NCBI RefSeq assembly: GCF_003971065.1
Contig: NZ_RYDV01000003.1
Span: forward strand, 248,001 to 312,000
Source: Candidimonas sp. SYP-B2681
GTDB lineage: Bacteria; Pseudomonadota; Gammaproteobacteria; Burkholderiales; Burkholderiaceae_B
DNA: 64,000 nt
Direction of reading: 5' to 3'
The position numbers and the translations under genes were made by a program. A model generated the notes under the pieces. That model ran no database searches, was not told where the DNA came from, and was given only the letters and a program-made list of their open reading frames with translations. Numbering within the stretch: the stretch's first letter is position 1; each line of letters begins with the position of its first letter. Shown here in pieces: positions 10,177-20,896 of this stretch.

Positions 10177-11360
10177 ACATTGATCAGCCTCTCACCCTGT
10201 TGGGCGGCATTACGCCCCAGGATTTCATGCGCGACTATTGGCAGCGCAAGCCGCTGCTGATCCGGCAGGCTATTCCAGGTTTCAAACCATCCCTGTCGAT
10301 TGCCAACATCAAACAGCTGGTCAAACGCGAGGAAGTCGAATCGCGACTCATCTGGCAGGATGAAAATGGCTGGAATATGAAGACCGGTCCGTTAGATCGC
10401 CTGCCGGCGGCAAGCAAACCAAATTGGTCCGTGCTGGCACAGAGCGTCGACTTGCACGACGACGCCACCGCCGCTCTGATCAGGCAATTCCGATTTATCT
10501 CTGACGCGCGTCTTGACGACGCCATGATCAGCATTGCGACCGATGGTGGCGGTGTAGGCCCACATTTCGACAGCTACGATGTGTTCCTGCTGCAAGCCCA
10601 TGGCCAGAGACGCTGGCGCATCAGTCAGCAAGAGGATCTTACGCTGGAGCCGGGCCTGCCCCTGAAAATCCTGAAGAACTTTAAATCCGAGCAGGAATTT
10701 CTGCTGGAACCCGGCGATATGCTGTATTTGCCGCCTCATGCCGCGCACGATGGCGTGGCGGTGGGCACCTGCATGACGATTTCAATCGGCTTTCGCGCCC
10801 CTACCGAGGCCACCCTTGCCTGCGGGATGCTGGAAGCGGCAAACGATCAGATATTGGCCAACCTGGGTGATACTGGCGGCCTGTATGCCTCCCCGGTAAT
10901 TCCCGGGCCGCGCCTTTCGGAAACATACAACGATGCGGGCATTGCTGCAACAAACCAACCCGCTGCATTGCCCGAGAACCTGATCAAAGCAACGGTCAAA
11001 GCGATTAAAAAAGTCAATTTCGACAAAGCGCTTGCCGCTCGATTTTTAGGCCAGTGGCTGACCGATATACCTTGCAATGCGTACTTCGAACCTGGCGACG
11101 AAAATATCGATCTCAGCCAAACGCCGCCAGTCAGCGGAAAACTTGTCCTGGATCGCTGCACCAAGCTAATGTATCGGGGCAAACAGCTCTACATCAATGG
11201 CGAGGTGGCAAGCGTTCCGGCGTCTTCGCGGATGCGCCTGCTGGCGGACAACCGGGAGCTGCAATGTGCGGAAGGCCTGGCTGCCAAACTGAAAAAGAAA
11301 GAACTCAGGGCATTGACTGACTGGCTGCACGAAGGTTGGCTGCATTACGTGCAGGACTGA
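10173..11360 (+). CDS. roxA: cupin/JmjC ribosomal protein oxygenase (RoxA/YcfD-like)
   Basis: A 395-residue Fe(II)/2-oxoglutarate oxygenase of the YcfD/RoxA type, whose E. coli member hydroxylates an arginine of ribosomal protein L16. The N-terminus [15 protein letters not shown] is typical. The iron triad is visible as His131 and Asp133 in [10 protein letters not shown] and probably His192 in P-P-H-A-A-H-D-G. The following S-I-G-F-R-A-P segment and winged-helix-like C-terminal domain also match. It overlaps mutS by 4 bases and is co-translated with it; nothing in the sequence shows a functional link to repair. Confidence 0.88.
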   Translation: MNIDQPLTLLGGITPQDFMRDYWQRKPLLIRQAIPGFKPSLSIANIKQLVKREEVESRLIWQDENGWNMKTGPLDRLPAASKPNWSVLAQSVDLHDDATAALIRQFRFISDARLDDAMISIATDGGGVGPHFDSYDVFLLQAHGQRRWRISQQEDLTLEPGLPLKILKNFKSEQEFLLEPGDMLYLPPHAAHDGVAVGTCMTISIGFRAPTEATLACGMLEAANDQILANLGDTGGLYASPVIPGPRLSETYNDAGIAATNQPAALPENLIKATVKAIKKVNFDKALAARFLGQWLTDIPCNAYFEPGDENIDLSQTPPVSGKLVLDRCTKLMYRGKQLYINGEVASVPASSRMRLLADNRELQCAEGLAAKLKKKELRALTDWLHEGWLHYVQD

Positions 11361-11459
11361 GCATAAACGGGGCCATCTTATACCCACTTATGGCGCCCCC
11401 GCTTATAGCGGACGAAACAATACCGACATATAAGTAATAAGGAAATAAGTAGCTTGTCG

Positions 11460-11487
11460 TTGGCCGGACGGCCTAAAGTCTTAGAAT
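11460..11487 (+). promoter_or_regulatory. possible promoter of the cysJIG operon
   Basis: TTGGCC at 11460-11465 and TAGAAT at 11482-11487 are separated by 16 bases, about 30 bases before cysJ. An AT-rich stretch with repeated A-T-A-A-G-T motifs (about 11428-11450) lies just upstream, where a CysB-type LysR activator could bind. The -35 match is weak, so this is tentative. Confidence 0.35.
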
Positions 11488-11516
11488 GCTAGGGTCATGT
11501 TTCTCCTGAGCACGCA

Positions 11517-13313
11517 ATGCTGGCCCCTTCTTATTTACCCGAATCCAAACACAAGCTACTCACCGAATTGACAGAGGGCCTGGAGTCCAACGCGCTAAGC
11601 TGGCTTTCAGGCTACTTTGCCGGCGTGGCACAAGGCAAGCAGGCAGCACGCAGCGTCGCGCCTGCCGTCAGTGCAGTCACCAGTGCCGCGACGGCGGCCC
11701 AGCAACTCACGATTGTGTATGGTAGCCAGACCGGCAACGCCAAGCGAATTGCCGAGTCTTTGGCAGAACGAACCTCCGCCCTGGGTTTGCAAACGCGGCT
11801 CATCCGCGCCGACCGCTACGCGACGCGGGAGCTCAAAGACGAGACGCTGCTATATATCGTCATGAGCACGCAGGGCGAGGGAGATCCGCCCGACGATTCG
11901 ATCAGCTTTGTCGAGTTCCTTACCAGCCGCCGCGCGCCTAAATTACCGCAGCTGAAATATGCCGTTTTGGGCCTGGGCGACTCCAGTTATCCACTTTTTT
12001 GCGGGATAGCCCAGAACCTGGATGCCCGGCTTGCAGAGCTCGGTGCGCACCGCTTGCATGATCTCGGCACAGCGGACCTGGATATCGAAACGATTGCCCT
12101 TCCCTGGCAGGAAGCCACTATCGCGCTGGCGCAAAAAGCGCTGAAACAGACCGATGCCCCGACCGCCACGATAACGCCCCTGCATCCGAAGGCCGCAAAG
12201 GTTTCCCGTGAACAGCCATTTCTTGCCGAACTGTTGCTTAATCAGCCCGTGACTGGCCGCGACAGCGAGAAGGACGTACGCCACCTTGAAATTTCGCTCG
12301 AGGGCAGCCAGTTAAGCTATCAACCTGGTGATGCCCTGGGCGTATGGCCCACGCAATCGACCGTGCTTGTCTCGCAAGTGATTGAAACCTTGAAGCTTGA
12401 TGAAAACGAGGTTGTCGAAATTAATAAGGTGTCACACAGCCTGAAAAAATGGCTGACCCACCATCGCGAATTGACGCAACTGACCAAACCCTTCCTGGTC
12501 GCGCATGCAGACCTGGCAAATAGTGCAGCATTGAAGGCCTTGCTGCAGCCAGAAGCCATCGACACGCTGAAAGATTTCCTGAGTACCCACCAACTGCTGG
12601 ATGTACTAAAGGCGTATCCGGCGCCCTGGACGGCGCAAGGTCTGACGAAGTCCTTGCGGCCCCTCACCCCACGTATGTATTCGATCGCGTCCAGCCCGGC
12701 CGCCGTTGATGCCGAGGTGCATTTGACCCTCGCCAACGTCGTTTACGAACACAAGGGCGAAAAGCGCTTCGGTGTCGCGTCCAATTTTCTAAGCGAGCTC
12801 GCCGAGGGAGACAAGCTCCCCGTCTTCATTGAAGAAAACCCCCGTTTCCGCCTTCCTTCCGACAGCTCGCGCGACGTGATCATGATAGGCCCGGGTACCG
12901 GTATTGCGCCGTTCCGGGCCTTTGTTCAAGAACGCAGTGCCATCGGCGCGAACGGCCGCAATTGGCTGTTTTTTGGCAATCCGCACTTTTCCTCTGATTT
13001 TCTATATCAGACCGAATGGCAGCGTGCCCTTAGTGACGGCGACCTGCATAAGCTCGATGTGGCATTTTCACGCGACCAAGCCGAAAAAATTTATGTGCAG
13101 CATAAGCTTTTGGAACGTGCCGCCGAACTTTATGAATGGATTCAGGGCGGCGCACATATTTACGTTTGCGGCGACGCTACTCGCATGGCCAAAGATGTTC
13201 ACCAGGCGTTATTACGTATTGCGCAAAACGAAGGCGGTCTAGACGAGTCGCAGGCCAAGCAATGGCTGGACGACCTCGCTGCCCAGGGCCGCTACGCCCG
13301 CGACGTTTACTAA
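11517..13313 (+). CDS. cysJ: NADPH sulfite reductase flavoprotein alpha subunit
   Basis: A 598-residue diflavin reductase that passes electrons from NADPH through FAD and FMN to the CysI hemoprotein, reducing sulfite to sulfide for cysteine synthesis. Domains run in order: FMN flavodoxin (Y-G-S-Q-T-G-N at 68-74, S-T-Q-G-E-G-D-P-P), FAD domain (Y-Q-P-G-D-A-L-G-V-W; R-M-Y-S-I-A-S-S), and NADPH domain (M-I-G-P-G-T-G-I-A-P-F-R-A-F; V-C-G-D-A-T-R-M-A-K). It ends in the expected Y-A-R-D-V-Y. The first ~60 residues are the usual variable linker. CysI begins 11 bases downstream. Confidence 0.95.
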   Translation: MLAPSYLPESKHKLLTELTEGLESNALSWLSGYFAGVAQGKQAARSVAPAVSAVTSAATAAQQLTIVYGSQTGNAKRIAESLAERTSALGLQTRLIRADRYATRELKDETLLYIVMSTQGEGDPPDDSISFVEFLTSRRAPKLPQLKYAVLGLGDSSYPLFCGIAQNLDARLAELGAHRLHDLGTADLDIETIALPWQEATIALAQKALKQTDAPTATITPLHPKAAKVSREQPFLAELLLNQPVTGRDSEKDVRHLEISLEGSQLSYQPGDALGVWPTQSTVLVSQVIETLKLDENEVVEINKVSHSLKKWLTHHRELTQLTKPFLVAHADLANSAALKALLQPEAIDTLKDFLSTHQLLDVLKAYPAPWTAQGLTKSLRPLTPRMYSIASSPAAVDAEVHLTLANVVYEHKGEKRFGVASNFLSELAEGDKLPVFIEENPRFRLPSDSSRDVIMIGPGTGIAPFRAFVQERSAIGANGRNWLFFGNPHFSSDFLYQTEWQRALSDGDLHKLDVAFSRDQAEKIYVQHKLLERAAELYEWIQGGAHIYVCGDATRMAKDVHQALLRIAQNEGGLDESQAKQWLDDLAAQGRYARDVY

Positions 13314-13324
13314 ACAGGATCAAC

Positions 13325-15025
13325 ATGAGCAACACCCTTGCACACCTGGAACAGGTAAAAGCAAACAGCCGCCATTTGCGTGGCACCATAATCGAAGGAC
13401 TTAACGACCCGATAACCGGTGCGATCAGCGACGACGATAACAAACTGCTCAAGTTCCATGGCAGCTATCAACAAGACGATCGAGACATTCGCGACGAAAG
13501 ACGCAAGCAAAAACTTGAACCAGCTTATTCATTCATGATCCGAGCCCGCTTACCGGGCGGAGTAGTGACGCCGGCCCAATGGATCGCTTTCGATGACCTC
13601 GCCAGAACCTACACCGCACGCGGGTTGCGCATCACAACGCGGCAAACCTTCCAATGGCATGGGGTTATCAAGCGCAACCTCAAGCCCGCCATGCAGGCGA
13701 TTCACAACGCCATGGCGACTACGATTGCCGCTTGTGGCGACGTTAATCGCCAAGTCGTCAGTTCAGTTAACCCATTGCTTTCGAGCCAACATAAATTGGT
13801 TCAGGAATGGGCTCAGAAACTTTCAGACCATTTCATACCTCGCACCCGCGCCTATCATGAGATCTGGCTTGATGGCGAAAAAATAACCGACGAACCGGAA
13901 GAAGAGCCCATCTACGGCGATACGTATCTGCCCCGCAAATTCAAGATGGGTATTGCGATTCCACCGACCAACGACGTCGATGTCTTTGCACAAGATCTTG
14001 GCCTCATTGCCATTATCCAGGACGGCAAACTGCAGGGCTTCAACGTGGCCATTGGCGGCGGCATGGGAGCTACCCACGGCGACGACACCACCTATCCCCG
14101 TCTGGGAAGCCTGATCGGGTTTGTACCGCCTGAACAGCTGATTGCCGTAGCCGAAGGCGTCGTCACCTTGCAGCGCGACTATGGCAATCGGGTCGTGCGC
14201 CAGCATGCGCGCCTTAAATACACGCTGGACCATCGCGGCCTGGACTGGTTTAAAGCCCAGTTAGAGGAGCGCATTGGATTCCCTTTGCAAGCCGTTCGGC
14301 CTTACCATTTCGATCAGAATGGCGACCGCTACGGCTGGACCCAAGGCGAAGACGGGAAATGGCATCTGGGCCTCTACATCGAGTCGGGCCGACTGTGGGA
14401 CCGAGGGACGAGCCTGCTGCAGACCGGCGTGCGCGAAATTGCAAAGGTGCTCGACGGCGAGTTTCGCATGACGTGCAACCAGAATCTGGTCATCTCGAAC
14501 GTTGCCACCAAGGATCTCGCTAAAATCGACAAATTGGTCGCCCAATACGGACTGGATGGCTATGTCCAACAAAGCGGCATTCGCCGACATAGCATCGCGT
14601 GCGTCGCCTTGCCGACCTGCGCTCTTGCCATGGCCGAAAGCGAGCGTTATGCGCCCGTTCTGCTACCGAAACTGGAATCTCTGCTTGCCAAGCACGGTTT
14701 GCTCGACGCCCCCATCTTGCTGCGCCTATCTGGCTGTCCCAACGGGTGTTCCCGGCCATATTTAGGTGAGATCGCGCTGGTAGGACGAGCTTTGGGGCGT
14801 TATGACTTGAGATTAGGCGCGGACTTCATCGGCGAACGCCTGAATGTGGTGTATCGGGAAAACATTGCCGAGCCTGAAATCCTGAGCGCTCTCGACTCCC
14901 TGTTTGCCGCATACGCAAAAGATCGCGACCCCGACGAAAAATTTGGCGATTTTTTAGTCCGTAGCAACGTTATTCCAGCACCCTCGCAACGGCTTATACC
15001 TATCGTTCTTGACGGCGTAATCTGA
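13325..15025 (+). CDS. cysI: NADPH sulfite reductase hemoprotein beta subunit
   Basis: The siroheme/[4Fe-4S] subunit that reduces sulfite to sulfide, 566 residues, close to the E. coli protein. The cluster/siroheme cysteines are all present as Cys426 and Cys432 (C-V-A-L-P-T-C) and Cys471 and Cys475 (S-G-C-P-N-G-C-S-R). Sulfite-binding basic residues lie in [10 protein letters not shown] near 104-113. The frame runs open upstream to 13136 inside cysJ, but the ATG at 13325 (M-S-N-T-L-A-H-L-E) behind A-C-A-G-G-A is the family start. It sits between cysJ and cysG in one transcription unit. Confidence 0.96.
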   Translation: MSNTLAHLEQVKANSRHLRGTIIEGLNDPITGAISDDDNKLLKFHGSYQQDDRDIRDERRKQKLEPAYSFMIRARLPGGVVTPAQWIAFDDLARTYTARGLRITTRQTFQWHGVIKRNLKPAMQAIHNAMATTIAACGDVNRQVVSSVNPLLSSQHKLVQEWAQKLSDHFIPRTRAYHEIWLDGEKITDEPEEEPIYGDTYLPRKFKMGIAIPPTNDVDVFAQDLGLIAIIQDGKLQGFNVAIGGGMGATHGDDTTYPRLGSLIGFVPPEQLIAVAEGVVTLQRDYGNRVVRQHARLKYTLDHRGLDWFKAQLEERIGFPLQAVRPYHFDQNGDRYGWTQGEDGKWHLGLYIESGRLWDRGTSLLQTGVREIAKVLDGEFRMTCNQNLVISNVATKDLAKIDKLVAQYGLDGYVQQSGIRRHSIACVALPTCALAMAESERYAPVLLPKLESLLAKHGLLDAPILLRLSGCPNGCSRPYLGEIALVGRALGRYDLRLGADFIGERLNVVYRENIAEPEILSALDSLFAAYAKDRDPDEKFGDFLVRSNVIPAPSQRLIPIVLDGVI

Positions 15026-15030
15026 ACACA

Positions 15031-16464
15031 ATGAGATTATTTCCGCTATTTGCCGACCTGCAAAATCGTCGAGTGCTGGTCGTAGGCGGCGGAGCCGTAG
15101 CCGAAAGGAAAGTTGCCAGCCTGTTATCTTCTGGCGCAGTGGTTACCGTTGGCGCCCCGGAGGCGACAGCAGAAATACTGCGCTTGCATAAGCAGGGCGC
15201 GATCGCGCTCCATCATGCCAGTTTTCAGCCCGAATGGCTCGATGATATGTGGCTAGTCATCGCGGCGACTGACAATCGCGACATCAACCAGCACGTCGCA
15301 TCGCTGGCCAATGAAAGACGCCTTTTGATCAATGTGGTGGACGATCCCGCACTTTCTTCCTTTCAGGTGCCCTCGATCGTCGACCGCGCACCGCTGGTAA
15401 TCGCCATCTCCTCCTCCGGATACGCTCCGGTGATTGCTCGTCGCGTGCGTGAACGTATCGAAGCCCTGTTTGATCACTCCTTAGGAGAGCTGGTTGCGCT
15501 AGCTGCCAGGCACCGCCCCGCAATACGGCAGGCGCGACCTGATATGCGGCAGCGCCGTCAGTTCTATGACTGGCTGCTTGATGGCCCTGTCGCCAGCGCC
15601 CTGCGCAAACATCAGCCCATCGCCGCGGAGAAGGCACTGCAAACTGAACTACAGCAGCCCCAAGCCGCAACGCAAGGCAAGGTGGTGCTTGTGGGCGCAG
15701 GCCCTGGCGACCCTGGCTTGCTTACCCTGAACGCGTTACGAGCGCTGAACGAAGCCGACATCATTCTTTACGATCGGCTGGTCAGCAATGAAATCAGAGA
15801 GCTCGCGAGGCGGGATGCCACACAGGTATGTGTAGGCAAGATTCCTGGTGAAGATCACAACGCGACACAATCTCGCATACACCAACTGATGCTGGAACAC
15901 GCCCAGGCAGGCCAATTCGTCGTCAGACTAAAAGGCGGCGATGCATTTGTGTTTGGCCGGGGCGGCGAAGAGCTCGAGTTCTTGCGTGCTCACGACATTC
16001 CTTACGAGGTTGTGCCAGGCATAACCGCCGCCATGGCCTGTGCAAGCTACGCAGGAATACCGTTGACGCATCGCGATTATGCACAGTCTGTTCGACTGAC
16101 TACGGCGCATTTCAGCAAAGATACCACCGCGGAAGACTGGGTATCGCTAGCGCAGGAAAAACAGACACTGGCTTTTTATATGGGCGTGAGCCAACTGGAC
16201 TGGCTACCTGGACGCCTGATTGCCAACGGACGCTCAGGCGATACACCCTATGCACTGATCGAAAATGGTACGCGCAGCTATCAGCGGGTATTGCACGGGA
16301 AGCTGAAAAACCTTACGGCGCAGGCCAGGCAGCACGCCTTCAAGGCACCCTCGCTGCTATTGATCGGTGAAGTCACTGCCCTGGCGCCAAAGCTGCAATG
16401 GTTTGGCGCCAGTATTGATGCAGAAGACGTTATTTCGATCCCATGTGAGTCGACAACACCGTAA
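15031..16464 (+). CDS. cysG: siroheme synthase CysG
   Basis: A 477-residue trifunctional enzyme that makes siroheme, the cofactor of CysI, from uroporphyrinogen III. The N-terminal part (about 1-200) is the precorrin-2 dehydrogenase/ferrochelatase with NAD motif [11 protein letters not shown]. The C-terminal part (about 215-460) is the SAM-dependent uroporphyrinogen III methyltransferase with [20 protein letters not shown], and [16 protein letters not shown]. It starts 5 bases after cysI, and placing the cofactor enzyme directly behind its client fits the pathway. Its last 35 bases overlap the 3' end of bamC on the other strand. Confidence 0.95.
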   Translation: MRLFPLFADLQNRRVLVVGGGAVAERKVASLLSSGAVVTVGAPEATAEILRLHKQGAIALHHASFQPEWLDDMWLVIAATDNRDINQHVASLANERRLLINVVDDPALSSFQVPSIVDRAPLVIAISSSGYAPVIARRVRERIEALFDHSLGELVALAARHRPAIRQARPDMRQRRQFYDWLLDGPVASALRKHQPIAAEKALQTELQQPQAATQGKVVLVGAGPGDPGLLTLNALRALNEADIILYDRLVSNEIRELARRDATQVCVGKIPGEDHNATQSRIHQLMLEHAQAGQFVVRLKGGDAFVFGRGGEELEFLRAHDIPYEVVPGITAAMACASYAGIPLTHRDYAQSVRLTTAHFSKDTTAEDWVSLAQEKQTLAFYMGVSQLDWLPGRLIANGRSGDTPYALIENGTRSYQRVLHGKLKNLTAQARQHAFKAPSLLLIGEVTALAPKLQWFGASIDAEDVISIPCESTTP

Positions 16465-17563
16465 TAATACGTTTTGCCGTATCGGTGTTTTGCACTTGAC
16501 CGTTCTGATCAAGGACAGTCACCAGCGAACCTGAACCCTGATCGGCCACGTGAATACGATACGGCGTCGGCGCTGCAGTATTCTTCCCACCGAACAGTCG
16601 CCCGATTATGTTTTGCTGTTCGATTTTTTGACCCGTATCGCTATCCAGATAACGGATGAAATAATCGCCAGCAGAACGGTCACGATCTTCGACAGCAAAG
16701 CCCGCGGAGTCGATGGCTACGCCCACACGGCGCCAGGCGCGGTCGAAGGGTTCGCCTAATGTAAGAGCGGCCTGACCCTCGGAGCCCGCAGTGATGGACG
16801 GAAGGTCGGAATCTTTTTCGGCTTCCGCCACTTGGGTTTGCGCGCTCTTGACGTCGGTGCCTAAAAACACCATCAAGCGGGCCAGCATGGCGGCGTTAAG
16901 ACCTGGATCTTCTTTGCCGAACACCCATTTGAACGCAGCGCCGTCAGGTGTGGGAGTTTCGACCATTTGCTGATGGCTGATATAGACTTCAGTCTTCCCA
17001 TTGACACGCTCGACGCGGGTGCGGAAACGTTCACGCTCGCCACTGTCGAACACCTGGTCGAGTACAGAGCCTAAAGCGGATCGGATCCATCCTTCAGGAA
17101 TCTTGGCACGATTTTCAGCCCAGTCGGTTTCCATCAGGCCCGTACGAGGGTCTTGTGAATGCAGGGTAAAGCCCTGTTCGCCCCAGAACTCAACGATCTT
17201 GGGGTAAACCGCTTCGGCTGGCTGGTCAATGGCGAGCCAACGAATATCGCCATCGCGCATGACCGATATGCCACTGCTTGCAGGCAGAACGCGGTCGGCG
17301 GCACTGACATTTTGCTGAGCCTGCTGGCTTTGCGCATATTGGCTGAACGTCGCGGATCCCTCGGGCGCCCGGAAATGCGCATCGCGATTTGCCTGAGTAA
17401 GGTCAGGCGGAATGCTGAGAGGATCGCCGGCCACCGTACTTTTATAGTCGACTGATTCTTCGTTACCGATCATTTGGTTCACGGTTGAGCAGCCGGACAA
17501 CAACAGCACACCTAAACCAAGCGTAAAGCTGGCACAGCGTTTGTTCATACGCATATTCATCAT
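16430..17563 (-). CDS. bamC: outer membrane protein assembly factor BamC
   Basis: A 377-residue lipoprotein of the BamC/NlpB family, an accessory part of the BAM complex that folds beta-barrels in the outer membrane. The signal peptide ends at lipobox L-L-S-G-C with Cys25 as the lipidated residue. The following unstructured stretch [17 protein letters not shown] is the conserved BamD-binding tail, and two helix-grip domains follow. It lies 2 bases after dapA on the same strand, the classical dapA-bamC (dapX) pairing. Its 3' end runs 35 bases into cysG, so the two convergent messages share antisense ends. Confidence 0.92.
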   Translation of the reverse strand: MMNMRMNKRCASFTLGLGVLLLSGCSTVNQMIGNEESVDYKSTVAGDPLSIPPDLTQANRDAHFRAPEGSATFSQYAQSQQAQQNVSAADRVLPASSGISVMRDGDIRWLAIDQPAEAVYPKIVEFWGEQGFTLHSQDPRTGLMETDWAENRAKIPEGWIRSALGSVLDQVFDSGERERFRTRVERVNGKTEVYISHQQMVETPTPDGAAFKWVFGKEDPGLNAAMLARLMVFLGTDVKSAQTQVAEAEKDSDLPSITAGSEGQAALTLGEPFDRAWRRVGVAIDSAGFAVEDRDRSAGDYFIRYLDSDTGQKIEQQNIIGRLFGGKNTAAPTPYRIHVADQGSGSLVTVLDQNGQVQNTDTAKRIITVLSTHMGSK

Positions 17564-17565
17564 AG

Positions 17566-18468
17566 TTAAATCAAGCCCACTTCTTTCAACGAGTTTCGCA
17601 CTACACCATGATACTGCTCGTGCAGGGAGGTTAAGGGTAAGCGATAGCCCAGTTCGGACAGCCCCATTTCAGCAACTGCCCATTTAACAGGAATCGGGTT
17701 AGATTCGATAAACAGTACTTTGTTTAGGGTCGCAAGACGTGCATTAAGCTGACGGGTCAAGGCAACATCGCCGTTCAAGGCGGCCTCGCACAACTGTCGC
17801 ATGAGTTTGGGCGCTACGTTAGCGGTGACAGAAATATTGCCCTGACCGCCAAGCAGGATTAGTGCAGCGGCGGTAGCGTCGTCGCCACTGACGACGCTAA
17901 AATGGGCGGGTAAGTCGCGCACCAACATGGCGCCCCGTGCAATATCGCCCGTAGCGTCTTTGACGCCGATGATGCCGGGAACCTGAGCCAGCCGCAGAAT
18001 GGTGTCGTTGGACAGATCCGCAACCGTGCGACCCGGTACGTTATACAGCACCGATGGCAGGTCGACGGCCTCGGCAATGGTGCGAAAGTGCTGGTAAAGG
18101 CCTTCCTGCGACGGCTTGTTGTAGTAAGGAACTACTGATAGCCCGGCTTGCGCACCCACCGACTCGGCGTGCCGCGAAAGCTCGATGGCTTCAGCGGTAG
18201 AGTTGCCACCGATGCCAGCGATGACAGGAAGTCGTCCGGCTGAATGCTCGACCGCGATTCTAATCAGCTCGGCGTGTTCCTCGACGCTGACGGTTGGCGA
18301 CTCGCCCGAGGTACCCACCACCACCAGGGCATCGGTACCTTCGGCGGCGTGCCAATCGATGAGTTTTCGGTAGCAGTCAAGATCCAGGGTGCCATCGGGA
18401 TGCATGGGTGTGATCAGGGCTACCATACTGCCCCGAAGGATTGTGATCGCTGAATCCGTGCTTGCCAT
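17566..18468 (-). CDS. dapA: 4-hydroxy-tetrahydrodipicolinate synthase
   Basis: Dihydrodipicolinate synthase, 300 residues, condensing pyruvate with aspartate semialdehyde on the way to lysine and meso-diaminopimelate for peptidoglycan. Catalytic residues are visible: the Schiff-base Lys170 in [11 protein letters not shown], Tyr142 in L-Y-N-V-P-G-R-T, and the G-T-S-G-E-S-P-T loop at 52-59. A GAGGAG ribosome site precedes the ATG. It is the first gene of the dapA-bamC unit. Confidence 0.96.
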   Translation of the reverse strand: MASTDSAITILRGSMVALITPMHPDGTLDLDCYRKLIDWHAAEGTDALVVVGTSGESPTVSVEEHAELIRIAVEHSAGRLPVIAGIGGNSTAEAIELSRHAESVGAQAGLSVVPYYNKPSQEGLYQHFRTIAEAVDLPSVLYNVPGRTVADLSNDTILRLAQVPGIIGVKDATGDIARGAMLVRDLPAHFSVVSGDDATAAALILLGGQGNISVTANVAPKLMRQLCEAALNGDVALTRQLNARLATLNKVLFIESNPIPVKWAVAEMGLSELGYRLPLTSLHEQYHGVVRNSLKEVGLI

Positions 18469-18550
18469 AATGCGAATGATCTCCTCGACTTCACCAAAAC
18501 GGTGAACTTGCCTGAATTAACTCGCAAGTTTACCGGATAAGCATCGAAAT

Positions 18551-19204
18551 TTATAAGAACCAATTAATAATTAACTGACCAAATGCTAGTAAAGGCTGCA
18601 GAACGATCCACAAAATACCAGTTAGCATCAAAATAATAAGTATGACCAGGCCGTAGGGCTCGATCCGGGAATACTGCTCGGCCATGCGATTAGGTAGCAG
18701 ACTGTACACAATGCGGCCGCCATCCAGCGGCGGCAGCGGCACAAGATTCAGTGCCATCAGGACCAAGTTCACCTGGATCCCGGCAATTGCCATCTGTACC
18801 CAGAAGTCGTCAGCACTGGCGCCGTTGGTCTCGGCCAGGACACGCAACCCTATCGCCCAGAGGATCGCCATGACAAGGTTGGACCCGGGCCCCGCCAACG
18901 CAACCCACAACATGTCGCGCTTGGGACGTCGCAGCCGGCTCCAATCGACGGGCACCGGCTTGGCCCAGCCGAACAACAACCCTGCTCCGCCTAATATCTT
19001 GGTGCTGAACAACAGCACCAAGGGCACAATAATCGTACCGACCAAATCGACGTGGCGAACAGGATTCAAGCTGACCCGGCCAGCCTGCCATGCCGTAGGG
19101 TCTCCGAACATTCGCGCAACATAGCCATGAGCCGCTTCGTGCAAGGTGATCCCGAATATAACTGGCAATGCATAGACAGTGATCGTTTGTATCAGGGATT
19201 CCAT
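18551..19204 (-). CDS. site-2 protease family (M50) membrane metalloprotease
   Basis: A 217-residue integral membrane protein with an intramembrane zinc protease core. The H-E-A-A-H motif lies at residues 22-26 in the first membrane segment, and the third ligand is in N-L-V-P-L-P-P-L-D-G-G-R near 160. It lacks the PDZ domains of RseP, so it belongs to the small rhomboid-like/YwhC-type M50B proteins. Substrates are unknown. It is followed at a distance by dapA on the same strand, and the YciO-like gene lies upstream; cotranscription is possible. Confidence 0.88.
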   Translation of the reverse strand: MESLIQTITVYALPVIFGITLHEAAHGYVARMFGDPTAWQAGRVSLNPVRHVDLVGTIIVPLVLLFSTKILGGAGLLFGWAKPVPVDWSRLRRPKRDMLWVALAGPGSNLVMAILWAIGLRVLAETNGASADDFWVQMAIAGIQVNLVLMALNLVPLPPLDGGRIVYSLLPNRMAEQYSRIEPYGLVILIILMLTGILWIVLQPLLAFGQLIINWFL

Positions 19205-19280
19205 AAATTTCCGCGCAGGCGTCTGCCCAACCGAACGGGCAAGTAATGTAAGTGAGTGGCGATGAAAGATGAACTAATGA

Positions 19281-19907
19281 CTAATCCAGGCCCAAAGCGG
19301 AAAGGTCGCCCTGACCACGGCGCACGATTTCTGGAGTATCGCCGGTAAGATCAATCACCGTCGTAGGTTGCAAGGGGCATGGACCGCCGTCGATCACAGC
19401 GGCAAGCTGATTGGCGTACCGATTAAAAATTTCCTGCGCGTCGTTCATGGGTTCGTCCTCGCCCTCGGGAATCAGGGTCGTCGACATCAGGGGCGAGCCT
19501 GCCGCTTCGAGCAGGGCCAGCGTTACATGGTTATCGGGCACCCGTATACCGATTGTCTTGCGCGATGGGTGCGACACCCTTCGGGGTACCTCGCGGGTGG
19601 CCTCGAGTATGAACGTCCAGGGGCCCGGCGTTGCCATTTTAAGAAAACGGTACTGGCGATTGTCGACCCTGGAAAAATGCCCGATCTCGGCCAGATCACG
19701 GCACAATAAGGTCAGGTGGTGGCGATCGTCCAGCCCGCGCAAGCGACGCAAGGCGTCGGCAGCAGACTTATCATCGAGTCTGGCCACGACGGCATAGCTC
19801 GAGTCGGTTGGGACGGCAACCAGCCCGCCGTCGGCGAGCAACTGACCCGCCTGCTTAAGCAAACGGATTTGCGGATTTTCAGGGTGAACGACAAACAATT
19901 GGGCCAT
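19281..19907 (-). CDS. YciO/Sua5/TsaC-like threonylcarbamoyl-AMP synthase family protein
   Basis: A 208-residue YrdC-domain protein. The N-terminal G-G-L-V-A-V-P-T-D-S-S-Y-A segment is the nucleotide/RNA-binding signature, followed by P-G-P-W-T-F-I-L-E-A-T and I-G-I-R-V-P-D-N. The form S-S-Y-A-V and the lack of the C-terminal Sua5 domain point to the YciO branch rather than true TsaC. TsaC makes threonylcarbamoyl-AMP for tRNA t6A37, while the cellular role of YciO is less certain. The window shows no other tRNA-modification genes beside it. Confidence 0.85.
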   Translation of the reverse strand: MAQLFVVHPENPQIRLLKQAGQLLADGGLVAVPTDSSYAVVARLDDKSAADALRRLRGLDDRHHLTLLCRDLAEIGHFSRVDNRQYRFLKMATPGPWTFILEATREVPRRVSHPSRKTIGIRVPDNHVTLALLEAAGSPLMSTTLIPEGEDEPMNDAQEIFNRYANQLAAVIDGGPCPLQPTTVIDLTGDTPEIVRRGQGDLSALGLD

Positions 19908-20029
19908 TTAACGTATCCTAACATTCTTGAAGGCTGAATTTAAGCTTGCATACTGCCACAGGCAATAAAATATAACGGATATCTACGGCAAAAATCACTC
20001 AGGTCACACGCCCTTGAAAGGAATCTACC

Positions 20030-20893
20030 ATGCGCCTCGACGATTCGCGGGAGAGCAAAAATGTTGAAGACCGTAGGGGTCGCCGTGTTTCCCTTGGCGG
20101 TCGTGGAGCTAAAATTGGCCTGGGTTCCATCGTACTTGCTCTAGTCGCCCTTTATTTTGGCGTCGACCCAAGCGTGATATTGCAGAATGCAGGCGGACCT
20201 GCCGGAGATGAAGAAACCTACACTACGCAGGGCGAACCGGCGCAGCCCACTGCCGAGACCTTATTCGTTTCCAAGATCTTGGGCGACACCGAAGACGTAT
20301 GGACTGCGATATTCGCACAAAAAGGTTGGGGAAATTATCTACAACCCAAGCTGGTACTGTTTAGCGGAGCGACGCCGACGGCGTGCGGTACCGGTCAATC
20401 TGCCATGGGGCCATTTTATTGCCCGGGTGATAGAAAAGTATATCTTGACCTCAGTTTCTTTCAGCAGATGGCACAACAACTCAATTCGCCCGGAGACTTC
20501 GCCCAGGCCTATGTCATCGCTCATGAAGTCGGTCATCACGTCCAGCACATCCTGGGCGTGACCGATCAGGTCGCCCAGGCAAGGCGTCAGTTGGGAACGG
20601 CCGCCGCGAACCAACTATCAGTCAAAGTCGAGCTGCAGGCGGATTGCTTTGCGGGAGTCTGGGCTCAGCATTCCAACACACAACGCAACACACTCGAGCA
20701 AGGCGATATAGAAGAAGGTCTGAACGCGGCCACCGCCATTGGCGACGACCGCCTTCAGAAACAATCTCAAGGTTATGCCGTACCCGATTCCTTTACGCAC
20801 GGAAGTTCAGCGCAACGGGTGCGTTGGTTCAAGCGCGGATTCACCAGCGGCGATACCGCGCAGTGCGACACGTTCAATGCCCCTGCTCTTTAA
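20030..20893 (+). CDS. ypfJ: YpfJ-type neutral zinc metallopeptidase
   Basis: A 287-residue protein of the KPN_02809/YpfJ family. The N-terminus (M-R-L-D-D-S-R-E-S-K-N-V-E-D-R-R-G) is conserved, one membrane segment spans about 30-48, and the rest should lie in the periplasm. The zinc motif H-E-V-G-H-H is near residue 165, and the later E-L-Q-A-D-C-F-A-G-V-W segment is also conserved. Biological substrates are not established. GAAAGGA is a good ribosome site. It is divergent from the YciO-like gene. Confidence 0.88.
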   Translation: MRLDDSRESKNVEDRRGRRVSLGGRGAKIGLGSIVLALVALYFGVDPSVILQNAGGPAGDEETYTTQGEPAQPTAETLFVSKILGDTEDVWTAIFAQKGWGNYLQPKLVLFSGATPTACGTGQSAMGPFYCPGDRKVYLDLSFFQQMAQQLNSPGDFAQAYVIAHEVGHHVQHILGVTDQVAQARRQLGTAAANQLSVKVELQADCFAGVWAQHSNTQRNTLEQGDIEEGLNAATAIGDDRLQKQSQGYAVPDSFTHGSSAQRVRWFKRGFTSGDTAQCDTFNAPAL

Positions 20894-20896
20894 GCA

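Noticed and set aside
11361-11516. SAM or cobalamin riboswitch before cysJ
   Set aside because: No conserved riboswitch core or terminator was visible; the gap is short and AT-rich, fitting a CysB-type site better.
13136-13324. Longer CysI reading frame
   Set aside because: It is antiregister cysJ sequence; the ATG at 13325 gives the normal CysI start.
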